Origin: Clostridiaceae bacterium
GTDB lineage: Bacteria; Bacillota; Clostridia; Tissierellales; Sporanaerobacteraceae
Reading direction: 5' to 3'
Assembly (NCBI GenBank): GCA_019391515.1
Contig: JAHXQP010000025.1
Span: 301,412-365,411, forward strand
Length of the DNA stretch: 64,000 nucleotides
Shown: positions 15,325 to 22,958 of the stretch, in pieces
How positions within the stretch are numbered: position 1 is the stretch's first letter
Layout: each line of letters begins with the position of its first letter
Translations under genes and position numbers: made by a program
Notes under the pieces: generated by a model
The model's input: only the letters and a program-made list of their open reading frames with translations
Databases searched by the model: none
Told to the model about the DNA's origin: nothing

Positions 15325-17976
15325 TTAATTATGGATATTATGCTTGTGTACTAACTTTACTCCTAAGCCAAATACTACTAGAGCAAGGATTAAAGCATAT
15401 GGTAGGGAATTAAATGAAATTCCTGTGTCAATAATCATGTCTTTATGGTTTGTAACTGTAATGGTTGTATCATCCATGTTAGATAGATTGATTAGATATT
15501 CACCATTATTATTAGGGTCAATAGTATTTCCTCCAACTGTTACTGTTACATCATAACCCCTATCCTCCTCTGTAAGTTTTAGTACAGCATCAGTTGGCAG
15601 ATTACTAAGAACATATGAATCCTCATGTGATAAATCGAAGTTTAATGTTTTAGTTTCATAATGACCTTCTTTGGCTGTCGTCACTATAAATGAGAATTCA
15701 CGTGATACATCACCAGAATTTCCAGTAATTAATTTTTTTACAGTTACATCTGTAGCCTTAATGGTAACTTTAGCAGTATCAGTTTTTGGACCCATAGCAC
15801 CGTCAATTTTAGCTGTGTTAATAAGAGCTTGACCATCTACAACATTCTCGTTAACATATGCTTTTATGAGATATATTTTTGAATTCTCTGATTCCACGGT
15901 GCTTAGACTCAGATCTGTATCCAAAATAATGTCACCATCTTCATTGGTAATTGCATCCCTCCAAGTTGCACCATTATCCTCAGATACTCCAAGAATTGTT
16001 ATACCAGCAGGAATCGTATCGGTCACTTTAATTTCATGGAAGGTGGAATTACCAGTATTAGTGACAGTAATGGTATATATTAGTTCATCTCCAATTGTGG
16101 CACTAGGCTTGTCAACACTCTTCTCAATAGAATAATCAATATTATTTTCCATATATGCAAAATATACATCTCGACTTGGACTTTGTGGCGTCAGCGTAAT
16201 CTTTGTTGAGTTCTCATCTCCTACATTGCCTACAGGATTATAGCTATACTTTATTCCTCCAATTTCAACCGTTTCAGGTCCAGCTATTTCATAAGGTTTA
16301 TTTAATTTTAGGTTTTCTCCTTCTCTATAGGTTAATGATTGTAATACTGCTTGTTCCTTTTTTATTACCTGCCCTTGTGAATTTATAGGTTGTCCTTCTT
16401 CATTTACCTTGTAGTAATGAATAGTTATAGTTCCTGCATCAATTCCTATTCTAGGAATTGGGAAGGATTTTTTAGCTCCCTCGTCTAATGCATTGGTATA
16501 ATTTACATAAGTGTGCTTATTGGTTGGATAAGTCACTCCACTTTCTGCACTTTCTTCAATCTCTACGATATATGACATGGTAGCTGGATTTCCCTCTGAG
16601 ATAGTATCTAGATTCCATGTAATTGTTTCTGTCTCATCATTCCAGCTAATAGTTCCTCTATTTACTGTGATTTTCTCCATATAGTTAGAACTATTTATTC
16701 CTGGGATTGAGAACATTTCTCCCATAGGGTCAGTTACTGTAGCATTCGTAGCTGCATAAGCTATTCTCCCTGCTATCTCCTGAAATATATTCTGCAGGTC
16801 TTCAGGATTAGCTGTATAATAGTTTCCTTCATTTGCAATTCCTCGTAGTGTTCGTTCTCCTTCAGTACCTGCTTGTAATGCTATGGTATAGATTGTCTGA
16901 CCTGCAGCTTCAGCAAATCCTGCTTCTGCTATGGTACTATTACCGTGATTGTAATACTTTTCATAATACCGTCCATATTTATATAGTTGATAATAATCTC
17001 TTCCATTTCCTACAACACTATTGTAATTATACTCATTATATGGTATCGCAGAACTAGTTATATAACGATCTACTCCCCACGATGTATACCAATATTCCAA
17101 ATAATTATCAGGATTGTGCATCCCATAACTAAAAGTCGCTGCACCATCACCAAGTAATACTATATTCTTATAATCAGCAGTACTAGCATTCAGCATTTCA
17201 TTAGCCTGTTTTAAACCAGCTTGTATAAATGTTCCTCCCCTAGCTCTAAGACTATCTATAGCATCCAATAGGGACTGTTTGTCTTCTGCTCCAGTAAAAC
17301 CCGAATTAATTTCTAAAGCATTAGCTCCATCATTATTACTAGAAAATGATACAATGGCTATTCTTGTATTAGTATCCTCTGGATCAGCTAGTATGGTATT
17401 AACAAATGATTTAGCAGCTACTTTTGCTTCAGTCATTTTATTATTATCACCCATACTACCAGATCTATCTATTACCAAAACAATATCAGAAGTCTTAGGT
17501 ATATCCTTGCCTGTTAATGTTAGATTGATTTTCCACCTATTGGTGCTACCTTCAACTGGTTCAGCCCTTTTATCAATATCTAGTGACCCCGGTGCTGGTG
17601 GTTCTATATTATTATGATCTCCTGAATGTTGATTTGTCTCCATCGTTATTGAATTTAAGCCTGACCTTGATTTTGGGCTTAATTGATCTAGTGTATAGTG
17701 TCTAATATTTGGCGCGTCAGAATTAGGAGTTCCTATAATTGGTTCATCTTCCTCCTTAGGCTCTTTTACCTCTTTTAGTTCCTCAGGCTTCTGTGGTTTT
17801 TCCTGCTTCTCTACTGGTTTTAACTCTGGTTCTGGCTCTGCTTCTTGTTCTTTCAGAGGCTCTTCATCTATTTCTTGTACTTGAGAATTTGCGCTTACAA
17901 ATATTGCAACATCTGCAATTATTACAATTACAACTACTATAATAAATGCAATTATTCTTTTTACTTTTCCCCGCAT
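15325..17976 (-). CDS. Large VWA-domain surface adhesin
   Basis: An 883-aa secreted protein with an N-terminal signal or anchor helix (about 7-30) and a Pro/Glu-rich spacer (38-80). A von Willebrand A domain (about 160-400) has a complete MIDAS start D170-x-S172-x-S174. Then come a Cna-like or VWA-associated beta domain (400-500), a MucBP-like segment (about 510-610) and a DUF11 repeat (about 615-735, VTNTGNSTF). A domain related to the pilin C-terminal domain (about 740-845) and a TGISFNSLPY anchor with hydrophobic helix and basic tail complete it. The plan matches tip adhesins of sortase pili. It is the first gene after the c-di-GMP riboswitch, and would be assembled by the downstream sortase. 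Confidence 0.88.
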   Translation of the reverse strand: MRGKVKRIIAFIIVVVIVIIADVAIFVSANSQVQEIDEEPLKEQEAEPEPELKPVEKQEKPQKPEELKEVKEPKEEDEPIIGTPNSDAPNIRHYTLDQLSPKSRSGLNSITMETNQHSGDHNNIEPPAPGSLDIDKRAEPVEGSTNRWKINLTLTGKDIPKTSDIVLVIDRSGSMGDNNKMTEAKVAAKSFVNTILADPEDTNTRIAIVSFSSNNDGANALEINSGFTGAEDKQSLLDAIDSLRARGGTFIQAGLKQANEMLNASTADYKNIVLLGDGAATFSYGMHNPDNYLEYWYTSWGVDRYITSSAIPYNEYNYNSVVGNGRDYYQLYKYGRYYEKYYNHGNSTIAEAGFAEAAGQTIYTIALQAGTEGERTLRGIANEGNYYTANPEDLQNIFQEIAGRIAYAATNATVTDPMGEMFSIPGINSSNYMEKITVNRGTISWNDETETITWNLDTISEGNPATMSYIVEIEESAESGVTYPTNKHTYVNYTNALDEGAKKSFPIPRIGIDAGTITIHYYKVNEEGQPINSQGQVIKKEQAVLQSLTYREGENLKLNKPYEIAGPETVEIGGIKYSYNPVGNVGDENSTKITLTPQSPSRDVYFAYMENNIDYSIEKSVDKPSATIGDELIYTITVTNTGNSTFHEIKVTDTIPAGITILGVSEDNGATWRDAITNEDGDIILDTDLSLSTVESENSKIYLIKAYVNENVVDGQALINTAKIDGAMGPKTDTAKVTIKATDVTVKKLITGNSGDVSREFSFIVTTAKEGHYETKTLNFDLSHEDSYVLSNLPTDAVLKLTEEDRGYDVTVTVGGNTIDPNNNGEYLINLSNMDDTTITVTNHKDMIIDTGISFNSLPYALILALVVFGLGVKLVHKHNIHN

Positions 17977-18057
17977 GTTTTACACCTCCTTATACTTAAT
18001 TTTTTATTTAAATTTCTTTCAATAATATTGAAAGGCATCCCTCCTTTAATTTCTAAA

Positions 18058-18088
18058 TAAAAAAACTGCTATGTTAATTAACATAGTA
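18058..18088 (-). terminator. Riboswitch expression-platform terminator
   Basis: On the minus strand CTATGTTAA and TTAACATAG pair perfectly and are followed by CAGTTTTTTTA. The hairpin begins within the last bases of the c-di-GMP aptamer (GGCTAC...), so aptamer folding and termination can compete. It lies about 80 bases before the adhesin start. Confidence 0.85.
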
Positions 18089-18165
18089 GCCTGACTGTCA
18101 TGGCTTTTTGCTTTAGACCTACAGCTTTGCATCCTTATCTTTCGATAAGTTTGCCTGTATTAATA
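18086..18165 (-). ncRNA. Cyclic di-GMP-I (GEMM) riboswitch
   Basis: Read on the minus strand, the aptamer shows the conserved elements in order. These are ACAGGCAAAC, a GAAA tetraloop in the stem TTATCGAAAGATAA, then GGATGCAAAGC, TGTAGGTCTAAAG, and AGCCATGACAGTCAGGCTAC. This matches the class I c-di-GMP consensus (GGCAAACC / GAAA / GGACGCAAAGCC / GGUCUAA / AGCC...GGUUGCC). It sits directly upstream of the VWA adhesin, SipA-like, pilin and sortase operon, with a transcription terminator downstream. Whether c-di-GMP switches the operon on or off depends on how P1 competes with the terminator. Confidence 0.93.
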
Positions 18166-18194
18166 CGTAAAACTTTAAAATTATATTATTAAAT

Positions 18195-18225
18195 TTATAA
18201 GCACCTATATAAAAATGTTTGTCCA
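18195..18225 (-). promoter_or_regulatory. Candidate promoter of the pilus operon
   Basis: On the minus strand TGGACA (18225-18220) and TTATAA (18200-18195) are separated by 19 bases, placing the transcription start just ahead of the c-di-GMP aptamer. The spacing is longer than ideal, so the assignment is tentative. Confidence 0.4.
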
Positions 18226-18244
18226 TTACTTCTTAAGAAGTAAT
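18225..18244. promoter_or_regulatory. 20-bp perfect palindrome upstream of pilus promoter
   Basis: ATTACTTCTTAAGAAGTAAT is self-complementary over all 20 bases and touches the candidate -35 element of the pilus operon. It is a good candidate operator for a dimeric regulator acting in addition to the riboswitch. Confidence 0.5.
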
Positions 18245-18404
18245 TAGTTGTCGATAAGGTCCATGGTTTAACATTACATACTATGCATGCGAAATGGTAA
18301 ATATTCTAAATAGTGAACAAGCTATTAAAAAAAACTGATAACAGCTATTTGATATGCTCCCGGGTAGTAGACAGTTAAAATAATAAAAACCGTTTAAGAC
18401 AAGA

Positions 18405-18605
18405 TTGAATAGTAAAATAAAGTATGAAAAAAGCAGTGTTGAAGCACTACAGGATAAGCGTGGTAAAAGAAAGTCCATAGAAGAAATATCAGAAGTTGAA
18501 AAACTAAAAGCTGAGAATAAATTATTACAAGCAGAAAATAGAAGAAAGCAGATGGAGATTGATTTCCTAAAAAAACTCGAAGCGATAGAAAGGAGGCGAT
18601 ATTAA
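18405..18605 (+). pseudogene. IS3-family orfA, C-terminal remnant
   Basis: A 66-residue frame containing the leucine-zipper end of OrfA (VEKLKAENKLLQAENRRKQM, then EIDFLKKLEAIERRRY). The N-terminal helix-turn-helix half expected of a full OrfA is missing, because the left terminal repeat lies only about 50 bases upstream. It ends just before the orfB frame, as in intact elements that use programmed frameshifting. Confidence 0.8.
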
Positions 18606-19446
18606 GCCAAGTAAGGCATGAGAATATATATCTTGCAATACGTGATTTACATGACACTAGAAAATATCCTATAACAGAATTGTGTAAATTTGCAGAAATA
18701 CAAAGGTCATCATACTATAAATGGCTTAAAAGAAAAGAAAGTACTAATGAACAGTTCAACATGAAGTTAATTTCATTAATCAAGAATGCTTATGAGGAAA
18801 AGAATGGCATACTTGGTTACAGACAAATGACAATAAAACTTAATCGTGAATACAACTTAAAATTAAACCATAAAAGAATTTATCGACTTATGCATATATT
18901 AAATCTTAAATCAGTATGTCGTAGAAAGAGAAAAAATCATATTAGGTCCACTCCTGAAATTACTGCAGATAACATACTAAACAGAAAATTCGAGTCAAAC
19001 AAATTTGGCGAAAAGTGGCTTACTGATGTAACAGGGATGAAATATGGATTAGGGGACAAGGCGTATCTTAGTGCGATACTAGATCTTAGTGATAAAAGCA
19101 TTGTATCATTTGTATTGGGTACAATAATGAACTTGTGTTTAAAACCTTTGATATTGCTCATTTGGAGTACCCAAATGTCAAGCCAGTTTTTTAAAAAGAA
19201 ACTAGATGATGCTGGTATGATACAAAGTATGTCTAGAGTATCTAGATGCATTGATAATGGCCCAATGGAATCATTCTGGGGAATGTTAAAATCTGAAATG
19301 TACTACCTTAGAAAGGTTAACACATATTCTGAGTTGGAAACAGCTGTAATTGAATACATAGATTATTACAATAATCCAAGGTATCAGAAACGTTTAAAGT
19401 GACACCCATAGAATACAGGCATTACCTATCTGATACAGCCGCATAG
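18605..19446 (+). pseudogene. IS3-family orfB transposase, inactivated
   Basis: The frame runs from the HTH_21 region (SSYYKWLKRKE) through the first catalytic Asp block (WLTDVTGMKY) to SFVLG near 19119. A frameshift follows: the correct continuation NNELVFKTFDIAHLEYPNVK reads in another frame. The HSDRGxQY-type block with the second Asp is deleted before FKKKLDDAGM. The third block (DNGPMESFWGMLKSE, catalytic Glu) remains, and a second frameshift precedes VTPIEYRHYL. Two frameshifts and loss of a catalytic Asp make it non-functional. Confidence 0.88.
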
Positions 19447-19455
19447 ATAGTAATT

Positions 19456-19490
19456 ACGCCAATCGTAATCAAACGATTGGCGTACAAATT
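19456..19490 (+). terminator. Terminator near IS right end
   Basis: ACGCCAATCGT and ACGATTGGCGT pair perfectly (11 bp, six-base loop) and are followed by a run of seven T after ACAAA. It lies between the orfB remnant and the right terminal repeat, so it belongs to the insertion element. Confidence 0.8.
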
Positions 19491-19678
19491 TTTTTGTTTT
19501 TTCCCTATCTACTTGACAGGGGCATGTTCACTCTAGCCATTATCAAGCTTTTATTAGTTTAAAGAAAAGCTATCACAATTTAAAAACTGATTTAATTTTT
19601 TATTTTAGGACAGACCCTTACTATATATTTAATATGCTTATAAAACTATGATCAATGTATTTAAGTTCTGATTTTATT

Positions 19679-19942
19679 TTAGTTTAGTTTTTTTGATATT
19701 TGCCAAGCTATCTCCTTAATATCATTATCAGTTATATTAAGAAATCCTTTCCTTGATTTAAAACCTTCTAAACTAGCACAAGAAATATGGCAACCATTTA
19801 TAACTAAAATTAAATCAAAGGATTCATTCCCATTAGCATAATTAAATTCATAATCCTTGAAACAATTTTTAATATCATTAACTAATTTAACCCTATCATA
19901 TCTAGAGTTACAACCTCCGCAGTATTTAATACCTATATACAT
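19679..19942 (-). CDS. Small cysteine-motif protein (CGGC-N-x-R), unknown
   Basis: An 87-aa soluble protein beginning MYIGIKYCGGCNSRYDR, with a second pair of cysteines in INGCHISCAS (near residues 51-55). Four cysteines in two short motifs suggest metal or Fe-S binding or a thiol redox role. GTGAGGT precedes the ATG. It is the last gene of the 4-hydroxybutyrate operon, 22 bases after the permease gene. I do not recognise a named family. A role linked to 4-hydroxybutyrate metabolism is inferred only from the operon. Confidence 0.65.
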   Translation of the reverse strand: MYIGIKYCGGCNSRYDRVKLVNDIKNCFKDYEFNYANGNESFDLILVINGCHISCASLEGFKSRKGFLNITDNDIKEIAWQISKKLN

Positions 19943-19964
19943 TAGTTAACCTCACATATGCTAA

Positions 19965-21314
19965 TTATTCTAAGTTTAATTTTCTAGCTTTTCTATCTGT
20001 TAGTATAAAATATAATAATACACCAACAACTAATCCCATGCTAGCCCCCCTAACAGCTAAAACTGCACCCATAACTCCAGCTATGCCTCTATCAATATCA
20101 TTATCACAAAGATTCATTGCTAACCTTGTACATACAAAACCTTGAACTATTAAGGTTAATGAAAGTGCAATGGGCAGAACTGGTTGGACTAAAGTGACTA
20201 TAGGGACAATAGATACACTTATGAAAGTCATCCACCTAAAAGTACCCATACCACTAAATATGGAATCCATAGCCTCTCTGCCATCCTTATATCTCTCAGA
20301 AATTGCAGCTGTAACTGCTGCCCACAAAGGTCCACATAGCGGAACATAGGGAGAGACTAAGGCCATTATAAAATTCCTAATAGCACTAATAATATTAGAT
20401 CTATTGGCATTAAAATCTATAGATTCATCAGTTCTAATTTGGTCAGCTTCTGCAATAAGAGCTTCACTAGTAACAAAATCTCCAAAAGCTATTATATATA
20501 CCATTAAAGCAGTAGGTATAGCAGATAGAAAAATCTTAGCTGTTGGAAATCCTATCTTAAAGGGACTTAATGCATTGAAGACTCCCTTTAAATCGGGAAT
20601 TTTTATAAAAGTACCAACTTCTACATTTAGGGCAGGTATTTCTTTTACTAAAGGAGCCATAATTATACAGATTAAAATAGCTGGTAACATACCATATTCC
20701 CCGATTTTATTAGCAACTTTATTTCTTTTTCTCAAGTTAGCAAAACCTTCAGAGAATAGAATATAATAGGATAGAATTATCCCTATAGTAATAGCAATAG
20801 GATATATTCCGAATCGACCACCCTCTAATTTAAATTCACCAGTAACAGCAGCTATACCTGCACCTAATAGAATACCACTTTTTATAGAATTAGGGACTAT
20901 ATTGATTAATTTACTAGCAAAGCCTGTAGTTCCCATAATTAAAAATATAAAACTTAGCATTAATTGAACTGCTATTAAAGCTTGAACTCTTTCAGTACCT
21001 TGAGCATAATTCATTAAAAATGCAGTTGTAATAGGTATAGAAGGTGTTATCCAACCAGGCACAACGGGATCCCCCAAACTAGTATGTAAAGTATAGAGAA
21101 ATCCATTTATAATCACCATGCTCCAAGCTATTTCAAAAGAAACTCCTAAAACTTCCGTTAGTATAGGGATAGCTCCTAAACATGTGGAACACATTAAAAT
21201 AGCTTGCAAACATTCAGACCATTCCCATTTATAATGGATAATGGGAATTCTTAATTTAAAAATCCCCAAAGGAATATAAGGTGGCTCTTCACCATGTTTC
21301 CTTATTGTCTCCAT
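19965..21314 (-). CDS. Polytopic permease of NCS2/SulP-like type in 4-hydroxybutyrate operon
   Basis: About 449 aa with some 12 or more hydrophobic segments. A short cytoplasmic N-terminus (EEPPYIPLGIFKLRIPIIHY) is followed by GDPVVPGWITPSIPITTAFL near residue 80, reminiscent of nucleobase/sulfate-type transporters. It could import 4-hydroxybutyrate, 4-aminobutyrate or a related acid; that is inferred from its place between the CoA-transferase and the CGGC protein. Start at 21314 is preferred because AAGGGG lies nine bases upstream. The in-frame TTG at 21323 touches that site. Exact family membership is uncertain. Confidence 0.65.
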   Translation of the reverse strand: METIRKHGEEPPYIPLGIFKLRIPIIHYKWEWSECLQAILMCSTCLGAIPILTEVLGVSFEIAWSMVIINGFLYTLHTSLGDPVVPGWITPSIPITTAFLMNYAQGTERVQALIAVQLMLSFIFLIMGTTGFASKLINIVPNSIKSGILLGAGIAAVTGEFKLEGGRFGIYPIAITIGIILSYYILFSEGFANLRKRNKVANKIGEYGMLPAILICIIMAPLVKEIPALNVEVGTFIKIPDLKGVFNALSPFKIGFPTAKIFLSAIPTALMVYIIAFGDFVTSEALIAEADQIRTDESIDFNANRSNIISAIRNFIMALVSPYVPLCGPLWAAVTAAISERYKDGREAMDSIFSGMGTFRWMTFISVSIVPIVTLVQPVLPIALSLTLIVQGFVCTRLAMNLCDNDIDRGIAGVMGAVLAVRGASMGLVVGVLLYFILTDRKARKLNLE

Positions 21315-21336
21315 AATATTCAACCCCTTCCACCAT

Positions 21337-22629
21337 TCAATTAATATTAAATCTTCTCTTATATTCTTTAGTTAACTCTTCCCTAAACTTAGGATGAGCT
21401 ATTCTAATTAAAGCTTCAGCTCTTTCTCTTAAAGTTCTGCCTTTTAAGTCAGCTATACCATATTCGGTTACCACATAATCTACATCATTTCTAGAAGTAG
21501 TTACTGAAGCCCCCTCATCTATAAAAGGAACTATTTTAGAAATTTTGCCCTTAATTGAAGATGGCATAGCAATTATTGATCTTCCATTTTTAGCCATGCT
21601 TGCTCCTCTTATAAAGTCCACTTGACCTCCAACACCACTGATTTGTTTTAAGCCAATACTATCAGAAACAACTTGTCCCATAAGATCTACTTGTATACAG
21701 GAATTAATACATACAATATTATCGTTTTTCATAACTATATTTGGATTATTTACAAAATCTACACTTCGCATTTCAACAGAAGGATTATTATCCACAAAAT
21801 CATACAATTTTTGACTTCCCATTAAAAAAGTAACAACTGATTTATCTTGCATAAATGATTTATTTCTATTATTAATAACTCCTCTTTCTATTAAATCGAC
21901 AACTCCATCTGAAAACATTTCCGAATGAATACCCAGATTCTTTTTATGAGTTAAAAATTGTAAAACCGCATCAGGAATAGCACCTATACCCAACTGTAGA
22001 GTATCTCCATCCTCAATTAGGGAGGCACAATGTTCTCCAATTTTCTTTTCTATATCACCGATTTTAGCCGGTGGTAATTCGATTAAAGGTTCATTATATT
22101 CTACAATATAATCCATATCAGAAACATGAATAAAACTATCCCCTAAAGTTCTGGGCATGTATTCATTAACTTGGGCTATTACAATTTTAGCTGATTCACA
22201 TGCTGGCTTAGTATAATCTATAGAAACACCATAGCTACAATAACCATGCTTATCAGGTATACTTACCTGTACTAAGGCTACATCCACTGACAGGTTTTTC
22301 TTAAATAAACTAGGAATTTCATAGAAGAAAATAGGAGTGAAATCAGCTCTTCCTGCATTCACAGCATTCCTAGTAGAACCACCAACAAATAAAGCATTAT
22401 GTCTAAAATGATCTTCCATTCCTGGTTTTACATATTCTGAGTCTCCCATAGCTACCATATGAATTATTTCTACATCTTTATAATCATCTTTATTTTCAAT
22501 CATATTTCTAATTAAGTGAGAAGGTTCTCCTACAGCATGACCTATAACTACCCTATCCCCAGACTTAATATGTTTAACAGCAGTTTCTCCAGAAACAAGC
22601 CTATCATTATAGATTGATTTCCAACTCAT
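21337..22629 (-). CDS. abfT: 4-hydroxybutyrate CoA-transferase (acetyl-CoA hydrolase/transferase family)
   Basis: A 430-aa two-domain CoA-transferase of the Cat/AbfT family. GIGAIPDAVLQFLTHKK near residue 215 and HSEMFSDGVVDL shortly after carry the conserved CoA-binding loop and the catalytic Glu. ADLKGRTLRERAEALI near 400 is the family C-terminal signature. It would activate 4-hydroxybutyrate with acetyl-CoA or another CoA donor. It sits 12 bases after the NifU-like gene and downstream of the dehydratase that uses its product. Substrate assignment follows from this pairing; the family also contains butyrate and succinate transferases. Confidence 0.85.
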   Translation of the reverse strand: MSWKSIYNDRLVSGETAVKHIKSGDRVVIGHAVGEPSHLIRNMIENKDDYKDVEIIHMVAMGDSEYVKPGMEDHFRHNALFVGGSTRNAVNAGRADFTPIFFYEIPSLFKKNLSVDVALVQVSIPDKHGYCSYGVSIDYTKPACESAKIVIAQVNEYMPRTLGDSFIHVSDMDYIVEYNEPLIELPPAKIGDIEKKIGEHCASLIEDGDTLQLGIGAIPDAVLQFLTHKKNLGIHSEMFSDGVVDLIERGVINNRNKSFMQDKSVVTFLMGSQKLYDFVDNNPSVEMRSVDFVNNPNIVMKNDNIVCINSCIQVDLMGQVVSDSIGLKQISGVGGQVDFIRGASMAKNGRSIIAMPSSIKGKISKIVPFIDEGASVTTSRNDVDYVVTEYGIADLKGRTLRERAEALIRIAHPKFREELTKEYKRRFNIN

Positions 22630-22641
22630 ATAAGCCCTCCT

Positions 22642-22926
22642 TTAATTCTTAGAATTAAGAATTTTTTTAGCAAAGTCTAATAAATCATTGCTAATATCAT
22701 TAATTAATATTACATCATTAATCTCATCCCCTAAATAATCTTTTAAAGTAGTTTTAATAATATCCTCTGTAGTAATTTGGGCAGAAGGACAGCCCTTACA
22801 ATTTCCAATTAGTCTAATTCTTAAATCTTTATCTTCAATAGAAATTATTTCTACGTTACCACCATGCAGACCTAACTTAGGTCTTATTTCACTATCCATA
22901 ATTTTCTCTATTTTTTCATATAACAT
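22642..22926 (-). CDS. NifU-like Fe-S scaffold protein
   Basis: A 94-aa protein corresponding to the C-terminal NifU/Nfu domain, with the cluster-binding CxxC in GNCKGCPSAQ (near residue 38-41) and the GLHGGNVEII phrase. It probably delivers or assembles a [4Fe-4S] cluster. Its place between abfD and abfT suggests a dedicated scaffold for the dehydratase cluster. GGAGGATAG precedes the ATG. Confidence 0.88.
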   Translation of the reverse strand: MLYEKIEKIMDSEIRPKLGLHGGNVEIISIEDKDLRIRLIGNCKGCPSAQITTEDIIKTTLKDYLGDEINDVILINDISNDLLDFAKKILNSKN

Positions 22927-22958
22927 ATCACTATCCTCCTGCCTAAAATTATTTACTA

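Larger units (their letters stand above)
18350..19530 (+). mobile_element. Degenerate IS3-family (IS150-like) element
   Basis: Terminal repeats are recognisable. The left end TGATATGCTCCCGGGTAG (18350) and the reverse complement of the right end, TGAACATGCCCCTGTCAAGT (19530), share TGA-x-ATGCyCC and AGTAGAyAG. Between them are remnants of orfA (N-terminal HTH part deleted) and orfB (frameshifts plus deletion of the second catalytic Asp region). The element therefore cannot transpose by itself. Its flanks re-form the two arms of a terminator hairpin, so it inserted into the loop. Confidence 0.8.

Noticed and set aside
18281..18657. Minus-strand frames of 65 and 87 codons
   Set aside because: They lie antisense to the IS3 orfA remnant, have no ribosome sites and consist of hydrophobic low-complexity sequence.
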